NCBI GenBank assembly: GCA_016169945.1
Contig: JADLSH010000149.1
Location: forward strand, 186,001-250,000
Source of the DNA: Trachythela sp. YZ-2020
Taxonomy: Eukaryota; Cnidaria; Anthozoa; Malacalcyonacea; Clavulariidae
Direction: 5' to 3'
DNA: 64,000 nucleotides
Shown piece after piece: positions 60,047 to 64,000 of this stretch. How positions within the stretch are numbered: position 1 is the first letter of the stretch; each line of letters starts with the position of its first letter. A program made the translations under genes and the position numbers. Below the pieces are notes generated by a model. The model saw nothing but the letters and a program-made list of their open reading frames with translations. It made no database searches and was not told where the DNA came from.

Positions 60047-60930
60047 ACCTACTATAGTACTATTAGTTCTATCGAACGAGATGCAAAGAAAATCTTATTA
60101 TTTACACCTTTTACGGTGCTTCCGTTTTCCCAAGACCTTCAAGTTTACAGTGGATCACAGTTCTTGAAATATGACAGCTTCGAATAGGAAGCCGGACGTC
60201 TGAGAAGACAAGACCATGTCAACCGATGTGATCCGAAGTAACAAATAATACAATATTTCTCGCAATGTTTGGCAAATATTTAAGGAATAAACTGGAATAT
60301 TTCCTTTCTTGTGGATAAAAACACCAAAATATAAACCAAGTAGAGTTTTCAAAGGCAAACCTTCTTTAAAAGAAGCCAAAAATCGAGAAACTTGGCTAAA
60401 TATTAATACTCAGAATCGAGCTTGATTCTGAAAACGGATCAAACATGTCGAGAAACAACCAATAAGAAAGCAGAAAAATTGACCTATTAAAACAGCTCTT
60501 GGGCTGTGGAACTGACCAATGGACGTATAGAACTACACTTCCGGGCGTCTTCCGGTTGTTTGAACGAATTTATAACATGTGTTGTTTACAATATTAAATG
60601 ATCAAGTATACGTTTCATACCTTTGGTTTTATACTACGATATGGGTATATTGTTTATTAAAGATGCAAGCAATTCTGTACAGGTATTAAAATACAGTGTA
60701 TTTTTGTCTTTTGGAACTAAATATTTAATAAGAAACAAAAATACTTCGTCTGGAAGTTAGTATCGTGTGTCGGGGAAACCTAGACGTACATTTTCTGTTT
60801 AAAAATATTTGTTCGAGATTATAACAATGTTATGATTCATTAAATTATGTTATTTGTGTTTGCATACAATGATTTGTTATTTTGTTTTGGTCTACGTACG
60901 AACTTCTTTTGGTATATTTACGATCCCTGT
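60047..60930. other. Unassigned sequence
   Basis: An ATG at 60446 (minus) opens a short frame MFDPFSESSSIL, and a longer frame lies at 60155-60379. Neither can be tied to a family, and the phase does not fit the AUP1-like exon. Confidence 0.3.
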
Positions 60931-60932
60931 GA

Positions 60933-61298
60933 CTATTTGACCGGCAGCCGGTCACGTTCCAAAAAGTACTATTTGACCGGCAGTCTAGAATTTTGTAGTT
61001 TTATAGATTAAACCACCCCAATCCTATCCCGAAACCTAACCCTAATCATAAGCCTAACTAACCAACTAACCCATTAGCCCTAGAACGGGAAAACCATTCA
61101 GAAAAAAGTTTGAAAAGTTTTTAATAAAAGAGTACTTGGACGGATTCGAACCGTGACATACGACTCCGCAGGCGCACGCCTTAACCACTACACCCCCAGC
61201 ATCGCTGAAAATATCCGCAAGAAATTCATTTTATAGTGATATTACTATATTTATAGTCTAAAGTACAAAACTACTGACCGGCTGCCGGTCAAATAGTC
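60933..61298. mobile_element. Inverted-repeat element carrying a tRNA-like sequence
   Basis: The ends GACTATTTGACCGGCAGCCG (about 60933) and the inverse CGGCTGCCGGTCAAATAGTC (to about 61298) enclose about 365 bp. A second ACTATTTGACCGGCAG lies just inside the left end. The interior holds telomere-like CCTAACCCTAA and a tRNA-like segment at 61137-61200. No clear duplication was found. Confidence 0.7.
61137..61200 (-). repeat. tRNA-like segment (pol III boxes)
   Basis: The minus strand reads GCTGGGGGTGTAGTGGTTAA (A box) and later CACGGTTCGAATCCGTCC (a closed T-arm with B box). The anticodon arm cannot be folded and the acceptor stem is unpaired, so it is a tRNA-derived relic and not a tRNA gene. 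Confidence 0.6.
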
Positions 61299-61876
61299 AC
61301 TTCCATTTACAATATATTATCATTTTTTATAGTATATTTGGCTCTCCCACCGCCACTTAATACATTGTCAACAAACAATACATTACCATAAAGCTTTACA
61401 TTTTTTTTTTTTTTTTTTTTTTTTTAATATTTTCGCCCAAAATATTACATTTACAAGGAATAGATATATATAAGAAATGGGCTAGGAGCCTACTAGAAAC
61501 CACATGGCTTTTTTTTTTAGGCCCCTAGGTTAATTATTTAAGCTATATCAATAAATATAAGCTTGTGTCAGTTCGAGTGTTTTTCAGAGAATTAGTAGGA
61601 AAAGAAGTATTATATAATATATATGAATATATATAATTATATTTACAAAAACATGTTATATTGTTAAATCTAGTTGTAAAAAGTACTTTTTAATTATTGA
61701 TTTGAAGGAAGCATAAGACCTAGGTTCTTTATTTTTTGTGGGAAGATTATTCCACACATCTATGCCTTTATTGGCAAGAGTATGTTTGGTATAGTTTGTT
61801 CTATTACTCCTTTTGTGTAGCAACGAAGAATTTCTTGTGTTATGATTATGAATTTGCTTATTTGTCAAAAAATAGT

Positions 61877-62443
61877 TTATGAATAATTCTGGTAGATTAT
61901 GTAGATGAAAATACTGAACATGAATATACATAAATAATAATTTATTTTATATAAATTGAGAATTTGTAAGTCATTAAAAATTGGTTCTGAATGATCAAAA
62001 TAAGATTTGAAAGTCATTAATCTGACAATCTTTTTTTGAATATTCACTAACTTTTGAAAACGTGATTTATAGGTGTTACCCCAGAGTAAATTACCATAAG
62101 TTAGATATGGATAGACCAAAGCATAATATATTAGCTTTAAGGAATTTAGGTTTGTGAAATGTCGAATCCTGGAAATAATTGCCGCACATTTGATAATTTT
62201 TTTCGTAATCAAATCCAAGTGATTACTCCATGTCAGAAATTGGTCAAGAACAATTCCTAGAAATGTGATGTTTGTGACTTGTCTTATATTGTTATTATTG
62301 ATTGAAATGTTTATTGAACCATTAACTTTCTTATTTTTTGATCTAAAAAGAATAAATTTTGTTTTTTCAGTGTTTATAGATAGCTTATTGGCATTCAACC
62401 AATCTGTAATTTCATTCATTTCATTTTGAATAATTTCATTCAA
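61877..62443 (-). pseudogene. LINE RT fragment after the active site
   Basis: Reads MNEITDWLNANKLSINTEKT then FILFRSKNK, TFLGIVLDQFLTWSNHLDLI and AIISRIRHFTNLNSLKLIYY. This is the WLxxNKLxLNxxKTxxxLF and FLGxxxDxxLxWxxHI pattern of Jockey/CR1-group RTs. A frameshift near 61880-61930 separates it from the C-terminal ORF 61656-61931. Confidence 0.87.
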
Positions 62444-62848
62444 CTTTTAAGACAAGTATGACTATAGAGAATGTTTGTATCATCAGCAATAAAACAATGG
62501 AAATCAATCTGTTCACTGCAGTGTTGAATATCATTTATGTATAAAATAAATAATAAAGGACCCAACACTGATCCCTGTGGATACCGCTTAAAATAGTCAT
62601 TTCCTCTGATTGTACTCCATTATATTTGACTATTTGTTTTCTATTGTGTAAGTAATTTTCAAACCATTCTTTGGCCACTCCCCTGATACCATAATGTTCC
62701 AATTTCTTAATCAGAATCTTGTGATCAATTGTATCAAATGCTTTGACAAATCAAGAAAATACCAATTGAGTATTTTCCTTCGCTCACAATTGCTTTGGTA
62801 ATTTTATCGGTAAAGTCAATTAATGCATGTTCTGTCGATCTATTTTTC

Positions 62849-63538
62849 CTAAACCCATATTGATGTTTTGATAATATTTTGTTTTTTATCAATAAATTTT
62901 GATAGTCGATTAGTCATAAGTCTTTCCAGCAATTTAGAAAAACAAACAAGAACTGATATTGGTCGGTAATTTTCAAATTTCATTGCGTCATTAGCCTTAA
63001 AAATTGGTGTAATCAATGCAACTTTGAGATTATCTGGGATAATTCCAGTTGAGAATGATAGGTTGAATATATGTGTTAATGGTTTAGATATTTCTTTAGC
63101 TATTAATTTTGCAATGTTTGAACTAATTCCATCATATCCACAACTTTTGTTTGACTTTATATTTATCAGTTCTGCTTCAAGTTCATTTTCTGTGATAGGA
63201 TTAAGAAAGAAACTGGATTGATAACTACCTTTGAGATATTTTTCAAAATTATTATTGTCATTGTGCTTAATCTTATTGGCCAAATTAGGTCCAACATTAA
63301 TAAAGTATTCATTGAAATTGTTAGCTATTGTTTTCGGGTCATCTATTATATTTGACGAGTTTCTTTCAATAAACGTTTTTGATAGTGTGGCATTTTTCTT
63401 TGGCTTATTTAGTAATTCATTTAATGTGCTCCATATCATTTTGGAATTTTGCTTATATTTTATTAATTGTTCCTCATAGTATGTTTTCTTTGCTATTTTT
63501 ATAATATGGTTTAATTTATTTTTGTAATTTTTGTACAA
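62849..63538 (-). pseudogene. LINE RT fragment before the active site
   Basis: An open frame of 229 codons with YEEQLIKYKQNSKMIWSTLN, FNEYFINVGPNLANKI, SNKSCGYDGISSNIAKL and KVALITPIFKANDAMKFENY. It breaks at about 62850, where QHQYGFRKNRSTEHA continues in another frame. Confidence 0.87.
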
Positions 63539-64000
63539 TTGTTCATTTTACCATTTGGATTCGTAAGGAAGGTTTTGTATAGTTTGTTCTTTTTCTAACT
63601 GACCTTAATATGCAGTTAGTCATCCATGGACTTTTGCTTTTTATTTTTTTTGCATTGTTTTGTTTTCTTTTCAGTGGGAAATTCACTTCATATACATCCC
63701 CAAACATTTCCAAAATTCATTATAGGCCTTTGGGTCATTTGTTTCATTTAATATATTATCCCAGGAAATATTTTTAATTTCCTTTTAAAGGCTTTCTGTG
63801 TTAGTCTTATTAAACAATCTTTGATATGGTACACTTGTTAATTTTTTTGTGGTTGTTTTACTTAAAACATTTGTGTTAAATGTATGCACTATTGGCAAGT
63901 GGTCTGAAATATCATTAAAAATAATACCATTGGTACTATCCTCAAGTTCTTCCAGATTATTGGTAAAAATATTATCAATTAGTGTGGCAGTATGATGAGT

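Larger units (their letters stand above)
61400..64000 (-). mobile_element. LINE (Jockey-superfamily-like), degenerate, cut by window end
   Basis: A minus-strand non-LTR element. A poly(A) tail (seen as a T run at about 61400-61425) marks the 3' end. The RT C-terminus is at 61656-62443 (LGIVLDQFLTWSNHLDLITK, YPYLTYGNLLWGN). The palm near 62500-62590 has GPLLFILYINDI and FIADDTNIL, an I-A-D-D variant of the YADD active site. The N-terminal RT part is at 62849-63538 (KSCGYDGISSNIAKLIAKEI, ENYRPISVLVCFSKLLERL). The end of the AP-endonuclease (FNDISDHLPIVHTFN) is at about 63930. Frameshifts separate these parts. The 5' end lies beyond 64000. Confidence 0.9.

Noticed and set aside
60155..60446. Possible first exon of the AUP1-like gene (ATG at 60446) and the ORF at 60155-60379
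   Set aside because: The only donor after the ATG leaves phase 1, while the hairpin exon at 59197 needs phase 0. The longer ORF has no recognisable content.

Overview
The window is nuclear DNA from an invertebrate animal: AT-rich, with large introns packed with mobile elements. The element mix is BEL/Pao, a Penelope-like element with a GIY-YIG domain, two LINEs, tRNA-derived SINEs, hAT fragments, an ISL2EU-type transposon and many short inverted-repeat elements. This mix, together with the intron-rich host gene, fits a cnidarian best. The phylum is an inference. No bacterial operon, CRISPR array or intact RNA gene is seen.

Positions 327-37033 (minus strand) hold one host gene, a synaptojanin. 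Fifteen exons were read from splice sites. Every junction is phase-compatible, and together they give 2572 nt, about 857 codons. They start at the initiator ATG (37033), cover the whole Sac phosphatase domain with its Cys-x5-Arg site, and run into the 5-phosphatase domain through the PAWTDR motif. The last 5-phosphatase motif and the C-terminus lie beyond the left edge.

The introns carry nearly everything else in the left 37 kb. Intron 5 (16455-26786) holds an inverted-repeat element with TA target duplications and an inner 20-bp minisatellite. A broken BEL/Pao retrotransposon has landed in its right arm, and a SINE sits inside the BEL element. Other introns hold a truncated LINE (9896-12027), a Penelope-like fragment (15555-16318), a hAT transposase remnant, SINEs and several short inverted-repeat elements with target duplications.

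Positions 37.1-48.9 kb are a nested transposon stack. An outer palindromic element (39613-47486, 6-bp duplication GAAATG) carries the same gene-like coding segments and the same 23-bp minisatellite in both arms. A complete ISL2EU-like element (40848-45351) is inserted in one arm, with a 62-bp terminal inverted repeat and an AT duplication. It encodes an intact THAP-DDE transposase and a frameshifted SAP-SWIM-YqaJ protein. A fragment resembling a papain-like protease domain follows at 47658-47981.

Positions 48.96-50.95 kb are a 22-bp satellite. Positions 51-61 kb hold dispersed repeats, interstitial telomere-like repeats and two minus-strand exons that look like the start of an AUP1-like membrane protein. 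From 61.4 kb to the right edge lies a second LINE (minus strand) cut by the window end.
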